In this document: positions 52,382 to 61,538 of the stretch, piece by piece
Position numbering within the stretch: the first letter of the stretch is position 1
Layout: each line of letters starts with the position of its first letter
Source: Patulibacter sp. SYSU D01012
GTDB lineage: Bacteria > Actinomycetota > Thermoleophilia > Solirubrobacterales > Solirubrobacteraceae
Length of the DNA stretch: 64,000 bases
Assembly: GCF_017916475.1 (NCBI RefSeq)
Contig: NZ_JAFMTB010000002.1
Span: 1,302,001 to 1,366,000 of the forward strand
Direction of reading: 5' to 3'
Notes under the pieces: model-generated
What the model was told of the DNA's origin: nothing
Seen by the model: only the letters and a program-made list of their open reading frames with translations
The model's database searches: none
Made by a program: the position numbers and the translations under genes

Positions 52382-52968
52382 CGCGCACCCCCAGAGGTGC
52401 CCGGGAACGCCGACGTAGCCCGCGAGAAACGGCAGAAACGCCCCCAGAGGACCCCCCAGCGTGTCGCAGGCGGGGCGGCTGTAGCACCGCATGGACTGGC
52501 TGGGTCGCCGTCCGCGGACGCAAGACGTCGTTGGCGTCCTGGTCCTGAGCGTCGTCGGTCGCGGCGGGCCCGGGAGGTGCCACGAGTCGTCGTCCGCATG
52601 CCGACGGCGCACGTCAGGGTGGACAACGGCGCACGCAGCCGATGCTTCGCCTTCTCGGCGGCGAGGATGCCGATGCCTCGTGCACGGTGCCTGGCTGCGC
52701 GCTGACGCCGACGCTGCTGCATCGCGAGGATGTCAGCGCCGCTGCCGTCGGTCGGTTCGTCCGCGATGGACGCCGCAAGGCGTGCGATGTGCGCGGCCTC
52801 GTCAGGCGTCAGTGCGAGCAGGGGCTCGACGGCATGGGCAGCGCGGTCGGCGGCGTCGATGCGGCGGCGCACCGTCTCATCGGTGAAGTACGTCGGCGGC
52901 AGTGTTGCCACCACGTCGGGGTGGGACCGGTGCCGGCGGCTCGCCGGGCGGGTCCGTGGGGATGTCAC
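52378..52968 (-). CDS. Hypothetical protein, first gene of the replication operon
   Basis: 196 residues from a GTG at 52968 (AGGA upstream). The N-terminal half has helical, protein-like sequence (YFTDETVRRRIDAADRAAHAVEPLLALTPDEAAHIARLAAS); the C-terminal half is Arg/Ala/Pro-rich and may be poorly structured. It shares an ATGA overlap with the 71-residue gene. No family recognised; moderate doubt that the full length is coding. Confidence 0.45.
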   Translation of the reverse strand: MTSPRTRPASRRHRSHPDVVATLPPTYFTDETVRRRIDAADRAAHAVEPLLALTPDEAAHIARLAASIADEPTDGSGADILAMQQRRRQRAARHRARGIGILAAEKAKHRLRAPLSTLTCAVGMRTTTRGTSRARRDRRRSGPGRQRRLASADGDPASPCGATAAPPATRWGVLWGRFCRFSRATSAFPGTSGGAR

Positions 52969-53061
52969 TGATGTGTTCCTTGGTCGACTGCTGAAGAACG
53001 GAGGTGTCGCTAGACCCTCGCGCTCCCCATTGAACCACCGCCCCAGGCGGCCAGAACGCAA

Positions 53062-53090
53062 ATGAGCCCCGCCGAGGGGGCGGGGCTCAT
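53062..53090 (-). terminator. Terminator of the virion-protein operon
   Basis: Perfect 12-base stem (53062-53073 with 53079-53090), 5-base loop, 95 bases beyond the stop at 53185 on the minus strand and followed by TTT. It separates the virion-type operon from the replication operon. Confidence 0.8.
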
Positions 53091-53184
53091 CGCAGCGACG
53101 CGGTTCTTCAAGCCGACAAAGCGAATGTAGCGAGTCGACCCGATAGCACCCGAACCACCAGTTTCTCGCTGGACGCTCGCGTAC

Positions 53185-56100
53185 CTACCAGCCGTCGCTG
53201 CCCCAGCTGCTACCGCCCCAAGACGAGCCCCCCCAACCGCCCGAGTCGGCGCGCTTTCGCGGCTTCCTCGTCTTCTTGTCCACCGTGCCGCCAACCTGTT
53301 TCTCGGTCGCCGCCTCCGCGGCGTTCAATACCGACGTAGCCGGCCGCCTGCGCAGCGGCATCAGCTGGTCAAGGAGACGGTCGATGTCGTCGTACCCGGC
53401 TGCGTCCGCCCTCCGGCGGTCGTTGCGCTCCACCGAGTCCTTCTGCTTGTACGGCATCGGCTGCGGGTCAAACAGCAGCGACGTGTCCGTCAGCTTGCCC
53501 TTCCGGCCGTTCACCAGATCGTTCGCGACGCGGTACGGGAACAGCGACCCCAGGAACCGGTTCGCGATCACGCGCCCCTGATCCGCCACCGTCAGCGGGT
53601 TGTCCTTCGAGTCAACGGCGCCCTGCGCGTTCGACAGCGCCCGCTTCGTGAACAGGTTCGTCTGGAACTGCGACTCCAGGATGCCCTTCAGCAGCGGCGT
53701 GTACAGGTTCGTCGCGCCGCCGAGACCTTCGCTCGTCACCTCGAACACCGGGCCCGTCAGCGGGTTCATCCACCGGCCGTCAAGCACTTCGAGCTTCGAC
53801 CCGTTCGCCATCAGCGCCAGACCGGGCAGCATCTCCGGAATGTCGCCCTCGCGGCCCACCTGCTTGAGGTAGTCGCGCAACATCCGCTCCTTCTCCCGAC
53901 CCGACGCGCCCGACAGCGACAGCATCGCCGCGAACGTGAACGGATGGTGCACCGGCAGTTCGTAGAACAGCAGCCGCGTCGAATGCCGCGCGAATCCGTA
54001 GAACGGGATGATCGACCGGGCGATCCGCTGCTCGTTCTGGGTGTAGTTCGCGTAGTCGCCCAGCCAGCGCGTCATCCCGTCCGCGGCGTCCTCGACCATC
54101 CGCCGGAACTCCGCGGTGCGTGCGAGCTCGGCCAGCTCGTCCTCGGGCAGCTCGAGCGCCCGCGCGAGCGGACCCATCCGCTTCGCCTGCTCCGTGGTGC
54201 CCTTGGCGACCTTGTCCGCCCACGCCTTCGCCGGCCGACGCGACATGCGGGCGTCCTCCGCCGCAAGGGCGAGGGTGCGCGCGAGGCGGTCCTGCCAGGC
54301 ATCGAACGCGAGATTCGCGTCACGGGTCAACCGGAACGGCGTCGTCGCGGTCTTGCCTGCCGACCGTGCCGCCTGCGACGCCGTGCCTGCCGCGCCGGCG
54401 GAGCGCCGCGGTGCGATGAAGTAGTCGCGGGCAGACGCGCCGAACAGGCCGCCCCACGTGTGCACCAGCTGCCCCTCGAACCGGCGAGCGTCCAGATCCA
54501 CCGACCCCTTCCGCTCCGTCCTCACCGCGTCGAGCGACCGCGACCGGACACCTAGAACGTCTTGGACGTCGTCAAACTGGTCGGGCTTGAGCTTGGCGGC
54601 CTGCCGGTACGCCTTCAGATTCCGCCACATCACCGGATCGACCCACCGGCCACCGACCGCGATCAGCGTCACCGGCACGTTCTGGACCGCCTGCCGAAAC
54701 CCGTACGTCGGCATCGACGCCAAGATCAGCTGTGACTGCAGCCCCGTGAACTTCTGGCCTGCCCGCGTGGCGCGGGTGATCGACTCAGCGCCCCCACGCT
54801 TCATCTCCCCCATCGCGTCCTTCGGGATCACGAAGAACCGATCCGTCGTCTTCCAGTTGACCGAGCGGACGTCCTTCAGCGGGACAAGCTCCCCCTCGGG
54901 AATGCCACCAACCTCGCCGTCGTCCGGGACGTCGACCGTGTCGCGCTCGAGACGCTTCGGCGCCCACGCCACCCAGTCCTGCTCGTCGATCAGCTGCTTC
55001 CGAGCCGCGTTGTCCCACTCCTTCAGCGTGAAGCCCTTCCCGCTGTTCCTGGCCCACTCCGGCACGAGATCCTGGAACAGCTCGTTGACCATCCGCCACT
55101 GCACGGACCGCTTGATCGACTCCTGGATACCCAGCTCGTACGCTCGGTCCGACGTGTCCCGGAACCCCTTGAGAAACAGCGACAGATTGGACTTCTTCGG
55201 CCCGGCGACCGCGCCTCGCTCGGCGCCGCCGCCCGAGAACTGACTCGCGACGCCAGCCGTCGAGTTCCGGCGGTGCTTGACGAACACAGGGTCCGGGGTG
55301 CCAAGCCCCTGCGCCCGAGCCGCGTTCTCCGTCGCCGTCGCGAACCGGTCCGCCTCAACCGTCCGCGCGCGATCCAGAACGTCCGCCGGCACCTTCCGGT
55401 TCATCGGCCGCGACCCCACGAGCTGCTGCACTGCCCGCGCCTCCGCCGCCAGCTCCCGCGAACGACGCGCATCCCGACGCCCCGACCGGGCGCGCTTCAG
55501 CTCGCGGCCGATGTCCTCGAGCGCCTTACGTGGCGTCACCTGCTCGAGCCGGTCGATCGCCGAACGCCGCGGCACGTACGCCTCACGCGTCCCGACAAGC
55601 TCACCGAGCGGCGCGTACCGGCGCGCCTTCTGCGTCGACGGTCGCACCGACTCGCCCGCGACGCGCTCCACCGCGGGGCGGCGCTGCTGCTCGTACGCCA
55701 CGAACTCCCGCAGTCGCGGCGTCAGCACCGCATCGGGGTCGGCCTCCAGCTGGTCCCTCAGCTCCCGCAGCTGCACCAGCTCGTCCACGTTCGGGTCGTT
55801 CACCAGCGGCGCGTACTGCGCGGCATACGCGCCGGGGTCCGCAACCTGCGCCTCGCGACGCTCGCGGGTGATCATCGCGACGCGCCGGTCGATCGCCTTG
55901 ATCGACGCCTGCGCGTCCAGCGGGTTGATCGTCCCCTCAAGCGCATGGACTGCCGCGCGCTGCTCCATCGGCCTAAGCGCCCGGAACCGCCGGCCCGCAT
56001 CACGGGTCAGCTTCGTCGACAGCCGGTCCATCCGCCGGAACGCCGTCGACTGGATACGCGACACCTGTTTGCGCGCCGCACGGTTCCGGGCACCCTTGCG

Positions 56101-57465
56101 CAGCGGGACGACCTGGCCCTCGTCGGGGACCATGCCTCGGACGCCAGACACCAGCTGGCGCAGCAGCTGGATGCGCTCGCCTTCCTTCTTTTCCTTCCTG
56201 GTCCTGCCCGCGGGCAGCGTCTGGCGGCCCTCCCGCGTCTGCTCAAGCTGCCTCGTCACGCGCCGCGACCGCGCCCGGTCCACCGTCCGCTGCACCACCA
56301 GCCCCGGCAGGTTCCCCGCCTTCCGCTGCGGCTTCGCCCTGTTCGGCGCGACCAACAGATCAGGGCGCGGGGCATCCGTGAACCGCGACACCGCGTTCGC
56401 CGCACGGTTCGCCCTGGACCCCTCACGTGTCGTCTTCGCGACCGCCCGAGACGCACCCGACACCGCCCGCGCACCACCACCCGTGTTGAACGTGCCGATC
56501 ACGTCCACGACCTCCGGGGCGATGCCCTCCTTCTTCAGCCGCTCCCGGAACTCCTCGTTGCGGCCCTCCACCAACGGCCCGTACCGTCGCTTGTAGTCCG
56601 CCAGGATGCCCTTCCCCGCCCCCGCCGGGTCCTTCGCCGCCTGGATCACCCCCGCCGGGATGTCCTTCACCATCTTCGCCAGATCACCCGGCAGCCGGCC
56701 CACCTGGCCCGGGTCGTCCTTGACGACCTTCGCGACCTCCACCGACGTCGCGACCGGCAGCAACGCAGCGCGAGGCAGATCCGACGCGATACCCGCCCGC
56801 ACCTGCCGGCCTCCACCGCCAGGGATCGCGCCGCTACTCGACCGGCGAAGCGACTTGCTGATCCCCTCCACGCTCTCCGCCGCCAGATTGACCGCGCCGC
56901 CACCCAGATCCTTCAGCGTCTCGCCGGCCTTCGCGCCCGTCAGCGACCCCAAGATCTCCTGCAGCGCCGACGTCTTCGGCTTCACCCGGCCAAACGGCTT
57001 CGTGAACCCGCCGATCGCCTCCGACAGCCGCTGCATCTGCACCGCAGCGTCATGACGCTTGTTCGCCGCATCCGTCTTCGTCTCGCGATCCTGCGACTGC
57101 TGCGCACGCCGATAGTGAACCGCCAGGATCTCGCGATCGTTATCCGACGCCCGACCCTTCGCGGCACGCCGCTCCGCCGCCGCAACGGCACGCTGTCGCT
57201 CCGCCCGCGTCTTGCCGGTGTACTGCCGGACGACCTGGCCGCGCACCACGCGGGTGCGCTCACGCTGCCCGACCGCCTTCGCCTCACGGTCGCTCTTGCC
57301 CTGCGCCCGTGCGGACCCCTCCGCCACCGACCCCGTGACCGTCCCCAGGACATTCCCGAGGAACCCCGCATCCGGCTTCGAGCCGGCCGGCGGCCGCTTC
57401 CTCGGCTTCCCGCGCTGCGACAGCGACGACCCGCGACGCCCGCCGCCCTTCCCATCGGCCTGCAT
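53185..57465 (-). CDS. Very large virion-type/polyvalent protein
   Basis: 1426-residue protein with no catalytic domain I can name. The first 130 residues are basic. Long helical stretches follow (for example VVDVIGTFNTGGGARAVSGAS, and a coiled-coil region around 500-600). Near residues 930-1010 is a segment LASMPTYGFRQAVQNVPVT like the NPxFxxRNxxxN pattern of phage polyvalent proteins. Around residue 1155 IIPFYGFARHSTRLLFYE and LPVHHPFTFAAMLSL form a hydrophobic stretch. The C-terminus is a Gly/Ser/Trp tail (GGWGGSSWGGSSW). Size, organisation and partner suggest a phage internal (DNA-ejection) protein. TGATG links it to the upstream gene. Confidence 0.55.
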   Translation of the reverse strand: MQADGKGGGRRGSSLSQRGKPRKRPPAGSKPDAGFLGNVLGTVTGSVAEGSARAQGKSDREAKAVGQRERTRVVRGQVVRQYTGKTRAERQRAVAAAERRAAKGRASDNDREILAVHYRRAQQSQDRETKTDAANKRHDAAVQMQRLSEAIGGFTKPFGRVKPKTSALQEILGSLTGAKAGETLKDLGGGAVNLAAESVEGISKSLRRSSSGAIPGGGGRQVRAGIASDLPRAALLPVATSVEVAKVVKDDPGQVGRLPGDLAKMVKDIPAGVIQAAKDPAGAGKGILADYKRRYGPLVEGRNEEFRERLKKEGIAPEVVDVIGTFNTGGGARAVSGASRAVAKTTREGSRANRAANAVSRFTDAPRPDLLVAPNRAKPQRKAGNLPGLVVQRTVDRARSRRVTRQLEQTREGRQTLPAGRTRKEKKEGERIQLLRQLVSGVRGMVPDEGQVVPLRKGARNRAARKQVSRIQSTAFRRMDRLSTKLTRDAGRRFRALRPMEQRAAVHALEGTINPLDAQASIKAIDRRVAMITRERREAQVADPGAYAAQYAPLVNDPNVDELVQLRELRDQLEADPDAVLTPRLREFVAYEQQRRPAVERVAGESVRPSTQKARRYAPLGELVGTREAYVPRRSAIDRLEQVTPRKALEDIGRELKRARSGRRDARRSRELAAEARAVQQLVGSRPMNRKVPADVLDRARTVEADRFATATENAARAQGLGTPDPVFVKHRRNSTAGVASQFSGGGAERGAVAGPKKSNLSLFLKGFRDTSDRAYELGIQESIKRSVQWRMVNELFQDLVPEWARNSGKGFTLKEWDNAARKQLIDEQDWVAWAPKRLERDTVDVPDDGEVGGIPEGELVPLKDVRSVNWKTTDRFFVIPKDAMGEMKRGGAESITRATRAGQKFTGLQSQLILASMPTYGFRQAVQNVPVTLIAVGGRWVDPVMWRNLKAYRQAAKLKPDQFDDVQDVLGVRSRSLDAVRTERKGSVDLDARRFEGQLVHTWGGLFGASARDYFIAPRRSAGAAGTASQAARSAGKTATTPFRLTRDANLAFDAWQDRLARTLALAAEDARMSRRPAKAWADKVAKGTTEQAKRMGPLARALELPEDELAELARTAEFRRMVEDAADGMTRWLGDYANYTQNEQRIARSIIPFYGFARHSTRLLFYELPVHHPFTFAAMLSLSGASGREKERMLRDYLKQVGREGDIPEMLPGLALMANGSKLEVLDGRWMNPLTGPVFEVTSEGLGGATNLYTPLLKGILESQFQTNLFTKRALSNAQGAVDSKDNPLTVADQGRVIANRFLGSLFPYRVANDLVNGRKGKLTDTSLLFDPQPMPYKQKDSVERNDRRRADAAGYDDIDRLLDQLMPLRRRPATSVLNAAEAATEKQVGGTVDKKTRKPRKRADSGGWGGSSWGGSSWGSDGW

Positions 57466-58940
57466 CAGCGACCCCCCAGGGCGTCGGTGATCGCACCAAC
57501 GACCGCGTCGGTGGCGTTGCCGGTGAAGCCGCCGCGCTTCGGCGCCGCCTTCCATCGCGCCCACTTCGACGGCGGGTTCCGGCCATACATTGCCTTGTAC
57601 GCCCGGATGGTGTTCGGCCGCAGACCGCCGTACGCCAGATCGGACAGCAGCTGCCGCGCGAACCGGTCGTTCACGCCGAGGTTGTCCGCCAGCAGCTTCC
57701 GGAACTCCGACGGGTTCTTGGCCTTCCGGCGGGCGTTCGACAGATCGCCCGCTTCGGTGATCTGGTCGACGCGCTTGATGAAGCCGCGGCGTTGCCGATC
57801 GTCCGGCGTCAGCTTCGCCTTGTCCTTCGCGTCCTTCTCGCGCTGCCGCCGGCGCTCCTTCTCCGCCGCCTGGTCGGCGCGCAACTGCGTCAGCTCGCGC
57901 TGCGCCTCGAGCCGCTTGTCCGTGTCCTCGGACCGCGCGTCACGCGTCAGCTGCGCCTCCTTCGCCCGGAACGCGCGGTCAGTCGCCTTCTCCTTCGCCG
58001 ACGCCTTGATCTTCGCGGCCTCCGTCGCCACGTCCGCCGCGGCCTTCTGCTGGTTGAGGCCGAGCGTGTTGACCGCCAGCTCCGTCTGCGCACCCTGCTG
58101 CCGCAGATTCAGCAGCGTCGAGATGTAGTCCTCCTGCGCCGACGACACCGCCTTCGACCGGCCCTGGTTCAGGTCGCGAAGCTGGTTGTTCAACTGCGCC
58201 GACAGCGAACCCTGACGCTCCGCGCCCTGCTGCGCCGACGCCGCAGCGATCTCCCTGAGCCGCTGATTCCCCGCCTCGCCCGCCGCGGTCTGCGCATCCA
58301 GCGAGATCTGGGAACCCGACAGACCACGCGCCTTCGCGGTCGCCTGCTCCTGCGCCAGCTGCGCCGCCGCACCACCATCCAGCCCGGCACCACGCACCTG
58401 CGCGTCACGCTCCATCGTGGCCCGTGCGTCACCGGCCGCCTGGTCGATGCCCTGCTGCTGCATCGACGCCGCCGCCAGCATCTGGTTGCGGGCGTTCTGC
58501 TGCGAACTCTGCGCGTTGGCGGCCTGCTGCGCGATCAGGTTTTGCAGCGCCTGAGACCCCGCCGCCTGCCGGTCCGACTGCACACGGTTGCGGGCCGTCG
58601 TCTGCTGCTCCTGCCGGTCGAACTCCTGCATCACCGGCGCCTGCCGCGCCGCCACCAGCGACCGGGCGAACTCCAGCGCAGCGTCCCCCGACAGCGGCTT
58701 CAACGGGTTCTCGAGCGCCCCCGACAGCACCGCGTCACGCGCAGCGGTCCGCGACGGGTCATGCCACGGCTTCTGGGCGGCCTGTGCCTTTCCGGACCCG
58801 CCCGTCCCCTTCGGCTTCTTCGGTGCGGCAGGCTTCTTCGGTGCCATCACCGGCGCCGACACCGGCCGCGGCTTCTTCAGCTTCGACGTCTTGATCGGAA
58901 CCGCCGGCGCACCAAACACCCACTTTGCGTTCCCGGCCAT
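57465..58940 (-). CDS. Ala/Gln-rich coiled-coil protein, probable internal virion protein
   Basis: 491 residues. A basic Lys/Pro N-terminus (about 15-65) precedes a long Ala/Gln/Arg-rich helical region (about 90-380) with many segments such as LQNLIAQQAANAQSSQQNARNQML. A more globular C-terminal domain follows (about 390-490; FRKLLADNLGVNDRFARQLLSDLAYGGLRPNTIRAYKAMYG). The composition resembles podovirus internal core or ejection proteins, which form helical tubes. It ends in a TGATG overlap with the 1426-residue gene and starts 2 bases after the preceding stop. Confidence 0.6.
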   Translation of the reverse strand: MAGNAKWVFGAPAVPIKTSKLKKPRPVSAPVMAPKKPAAPKKPKGTGGSGKAQAAQKPWHDPSRTAARDAVLSGALENPLKPLSGDAALEFARSLVAARQAPVMQEFDRQEQQTTARNRVQSDRQAAGSQALQNLIAQQAANAQSSQQNARNQMLAAASMQQQGIDQAAGDARATMERDAQVRGAGLDGGAAAQLAQEQATAKARGLSGSQISLDAQTAAGEAGNQRLREIAAASAQQGAERQGSLSAQLNNQLRDLNQGRSKAVSSAQEDYISTLLNLRQQGAQTELAVNTLGLNQQKAAADVATEAAKIKASAKEKATDRAFRAKEAQLTRDARSEDTDKRLEAQRELTQLRADQAAEKERRRQREKDAKDKAKLTPDDRQRRGFIKRVDQITEAGDLSNARRKAKNPSEFRKLLADNLGVNDRFARQLLSDLAYGGLRPNTIRAYKAMYGRNPPSKWARWKAAPKRGGFTGNATDAVVGAITDALGGR

Positions 58941-58942
58941 CG

Positions 58943-59350
58943 TCAGTCCTCTCGATCCCGCCGGAGACCGTCGAATGCATCGACACCGTCATAGGCGAGG
59001 CGCGCGCCTGCCAACCGCCCGACGCCCGCGCGGTCTCGTGCCGCAGGGTGCATTCGGATGGCCCACGGCGGAAGCGGCCACGTCTCGCCCATGGATTCGC
59101 GGTCGTCGGGCTCAAGCGCGCGAGCCATCGAGACGAGTGCGTAGAGATTTGCCGTCTCGTCCCGCTCGAGTGCAGGCAGCAGCGACGTCACGTCGAGGTC
59201 GCCGAGCGTCAGGTTCAGCAGCTCCTGGACAGCCGACGCTAGGAGGTCGACGCGCTGGCGGGTGCGATGCAGCGTCTCCTTGATGAAGTCGGCCTCGTCG
59301 AACTCCCCAGTCGAGTTCGTCGGCGTGTTGGGCGGTTGGGCGTCAGCCAT
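58943..59350 (-). CDS. Hypothetical acidic helical protein, first gene of the virion-type operon
   Basis: 135 residues beginning with an acidic Pro/Thr-rich tail, then an amphipathic helix (FIKETLHRTRQRVDLLASAVQELLNL) and a segment around WPLPPWAIRMHPAARDR. No family recognised. It is 2 bases upstream of the coiled-coil protein gene, so the three genes form one operon whose promoter lies in 59351-59416. Confidence 0.55.
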   Translation of the reverse strand: MADAQPPNTPTNSTGEFDEADFIKETLHRTRQRVDLLASAVQELLNLTLGDLDVTSLLPALERDETANLYALVSMARALEPDDRESMGETWPLPPWAIRMHPAARDRAGVGRLAGARLAYDGVDAFDGLRRDRED

Positions 59351-59416
59351 GCCCTCCAGTCCACCGATCGTCGCAAGAGATGACGCATTTCTCGGGCGTC
59401 GGGCTACGTTCGGCCG

Positions 59417-59821
59417 GTGCCTGAAACGGAGACCATCGACGACGACGCGGACGTCCGGTACCGCGAGGACATCACAGGATACCCTCGCCCACTCCGCGGC
59501 CGGGTGCGAAAGGTCGAACAGCAGGTGGCCCTCGTTGCGACGAAGCGCATTCGTGACACCACCAGGGCTGCGTCGTGCCTGATGCCTGAGACGTTGGAGC
59601 TCGAGGTTAAGCAACTCGGCGCCATGCGCGGCTTGCTCCGGTACGGCTACGCCGGCGTCGGCAACCTCCGTGAGCTGTACGTCTCAATCGCCGCGACGGC
59701 AATCATCTGTGCCGAAGCAGCTGACCGCCCGCCGTACCTCGCTGACCGGGCGCCGCAGCCGCCGGCCGCCTTCTTTGGCGACGGTTCGTTCGACTGGCGG
59801 GCGGCAGCGAGACGCCGCTGA
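59417..59821 (+). CDS. Hypothetical protein divergent from the virion-type operon
   Basis: 134 residues from a GTG, acidic N-terminus (MPETETIDDDADVRYREDI), then helical sequence (LELEVKQLGAMRGLLRYGYAGVGNLRELYVSIAATAIICAE). It contains two cysteines. No family recognised. A control role over the divergent operon is possible from position only. The coding character is moderate. Confidence 0.4.
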   Translation: MPETETIDDDADVRYREDITGYPRPLRGRVRKVEQQVALVATKRIRDTTRAASCLMPETLELEVKQLGAMRGLLRYGYAGVGNLRELYVSIAATAIICAEAADRPPYLADRAPQPPAAFFGDGSFDWRAAARRR

Positions 59822-60373
59822 GGTGGCCGAACCGCCACTTGCCACCGATCCGTCAACGGCGAGCAGGCGAGAGCGTGGGAAGAGGGCGACGCAGTAGCGA
59901 CAAGCGAGGGCGGGCAACGTCGCATCGGCGAGGAAGGCGAGCCCGTAGAGCCGACGGCGACGTTAGCTGGTGCCGGCGGTCGGCAGTCGGCGTCCGCCCT
60001 GCACGCGTCGTGCAACCGCACGCGCGTGCCCCTGCCTCTTCGCCGCTGACCCGGCGGCCCGGTGGCCGGGTGGCCCGGTGGCCGCTGCCTTTCGGCTCCC
60101 TGGATGGTGGAGTGCTCAAGAGAGACGCGCACGCCCGGCCTCCCAGCACCGCTGTGCAACCGAGGTCCGTGCTGTTGCCAGCGGAACAGCTGCGCCGGAT
60201 TGCATAGGAAAGTTGGGCGCCCCGTCCACAAGGCCGACGCCATCACCGCTGCGTGCGGGTCTCGACGTTCGTCGCGGGCTCGGCCTGTGGCGTGCCGGCT
60301 CATCATGCGGCGGTCTCTTCCGCGGTTCTCGAGTGCTCTAGTGGGCGCTCGATCCGTCACCTACTGACGCGGC
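59822..60373. other. Gene-free region between the virion-type and cargo segments
   Basis: 552 bases with no supported gene. Short GGCCCGGTGGCCGGGTGG-type slippage repeats are seen near 60055-60085. Confidence 0.5.
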
Positions 60374-60579
60374 ATGACGAGACCGACGAAGGAGGACGTG
60401 TGCACAGTTCTGGAGGTGGCGGAGCTGGTCATTGTTCGACGCGAACGGTGGTGCTGTACGTGCATCGCGGCGAGATCCCGGCGGTCCCGTTCGGCGCCCG
60501 TCTGTTGTTCGTGGAGTAGCAGGTGGAGGTGGCGCTCCGCAGCACGGGGCCGGCTTTCCCCGCGGCGACGGCCACCTGA
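60374..60579 (+). pseudogene. Degenerate excisionase/AlpA-type HTH gene
   Basis: Starts MTRPTKEDVCTVLEVAEL in one frame, then the expected continuation (TVVLYVHRGEIPAVPFGARLLFV) appears in another frame after about 60430, a frameshift. An in-frame TAG at 60517 is followed by QVEVALRSTGPAFPAATAT up to TGA at 60579 in the same frame. The wing pattern HRGEIPAVPFGARLLF is diagnostic for excisionase-type HTH proteins. So the gene carries at least one frameshift and one nonsense change and is inactive. Confidence 0.65.
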
Positions 60580-60719
60580 GCCAAGGCCGCGAAAACCGCC
60601 AGCCCTATGGAGCGGCGACCCTGATGGCGGTGTTGCACGAACAGATCGGCGGAGTTTGGCCTAGGCGTTTCCTGGGCGCTCCCATGGCCGCCAATCGCGC
60701 GGGTTGCCGCGTGCGGGAC

Positions 60720-61508
60720 CTAGTCGATCCGGGCTTCGATGCGGTCCAAGACGCGTGTGAGTAGGTCGGCGAGGAGCACGTACTCTGCGGCCTCGACGGA
60801 GTCGGCCCATTCGACCTCGGTGTGGGCGATGATGTTCCGAACGGCGCCGAATGCCCCGCTGAAGAGTTCCATCGTCCCCGTGTTCTCCCCGGCGTCGGCG
60901 TCCGGGTCAGCGAGCGGCCCACCGTCCGGCGAAAACGCATGGCGCATCAGGGGAACGCCGACGAGCAGTCGGCCGTTCTTACTACGGGGCGCTCCCGCTA
61001 GTCGCCGTACGCGGGCCTCGACGCTGCGCAGCCCGACGAGGGCTGCCTGTTCGAATGCGCCGACGGCGACAAGTGGCCGGACTTTCTCGGCGAGCGTCTC
61101 ATGGAGGTCGACGCCGAGCCGGCGGGTTGCGCGGGCGAAGGCCACTGCGTTTGGGCCCTTCTGTTGAACCGTTCGCCCCCACGGGGTGAGCTGGTACACG
61201 TCGGCGCGGCTGTCGTTGGGTTGAGACCTGTCGGCGGGCGGCCAGTTGACTAGGAGGCCACTGTTCACGAGGTGTTGGAGGGCGCTCGCGAGGTTAAGCG
61301 CCTCGTCGCTGTGGCGGCTCAGCACCGCGCTGGAGTGCGTTGCCACCGTGCTGGCACTTCTCGGCTCGGCGATCGCCAGGAGCGTCGTCGCGATGTAGGT
61401 AGATCTTCTGAAGGGTCGAGCGGCGTCGAGCTCGGGCAGAATCAGGAACGCCAGCTCGGCGGCCGGGCAGTCCCTGACGAGGTCGAGCGTCAGGGCGGTG
61501 CGGTACAT
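60720..61508 (-). CDS. TIGR02391 (Hypoth_ymh)-like protein
   Basis: 262 residues. N-terminal half (about 1-110) looks like a winged-helix sensor (FRRSTYIATTLLAIAEPRSASTV, LASALQHLVNSGLLVNW, YQLTPWGRTV). The C-terminal half (about 135-262) has LVAVGAFEQAALVGLRSVEARVRRLAG, PLMRHAFSP and ELFSGAFGAVRNIIAHTEVEWADSVEAAEYVLLAD, the RNxxAH pattern of the TIGR02391 domain, which is common in phage-related and defence loci. The RNxxxAH-like motif recalls HEPN RNases; nuclease activity is inference. It lies 30 bases after the dGTPase gene. Confidence 0.65.
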   Translation of the reverse strand: MYRTALTLDLVRDCPAAELAFLILPELDAARPFRRSTYIATTLLAIAEPRSASTVATHSSAVLSRHSDEALNLASALQHLVNSGLLVNWPPADRSQPNDSRADVYQLTPWGRTVQQKGPNAVAFARATRRLGVDLHETLAEKVRPLVAVGAFEQAALVGLRSVEARVRRLAGAPRSKNGRLLVGVPLMRHAFSPDGGPLADPDADAGENTGTMELFSGAFGAVRNIIAHTEVEWADSVEAAEYVLLADLLTRVLDRIEARID

Positions 61509-61538
61509 CAGGCGCGGTCTGCTGGTCGCGCGGCCGGG

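Noticed and set aside
59647-60360. 237-codon minus-strand frame
   Set aside because: Antisense to the 134-residue gene, no ribosome site, His/Arg/Pro-rich composition and no family.
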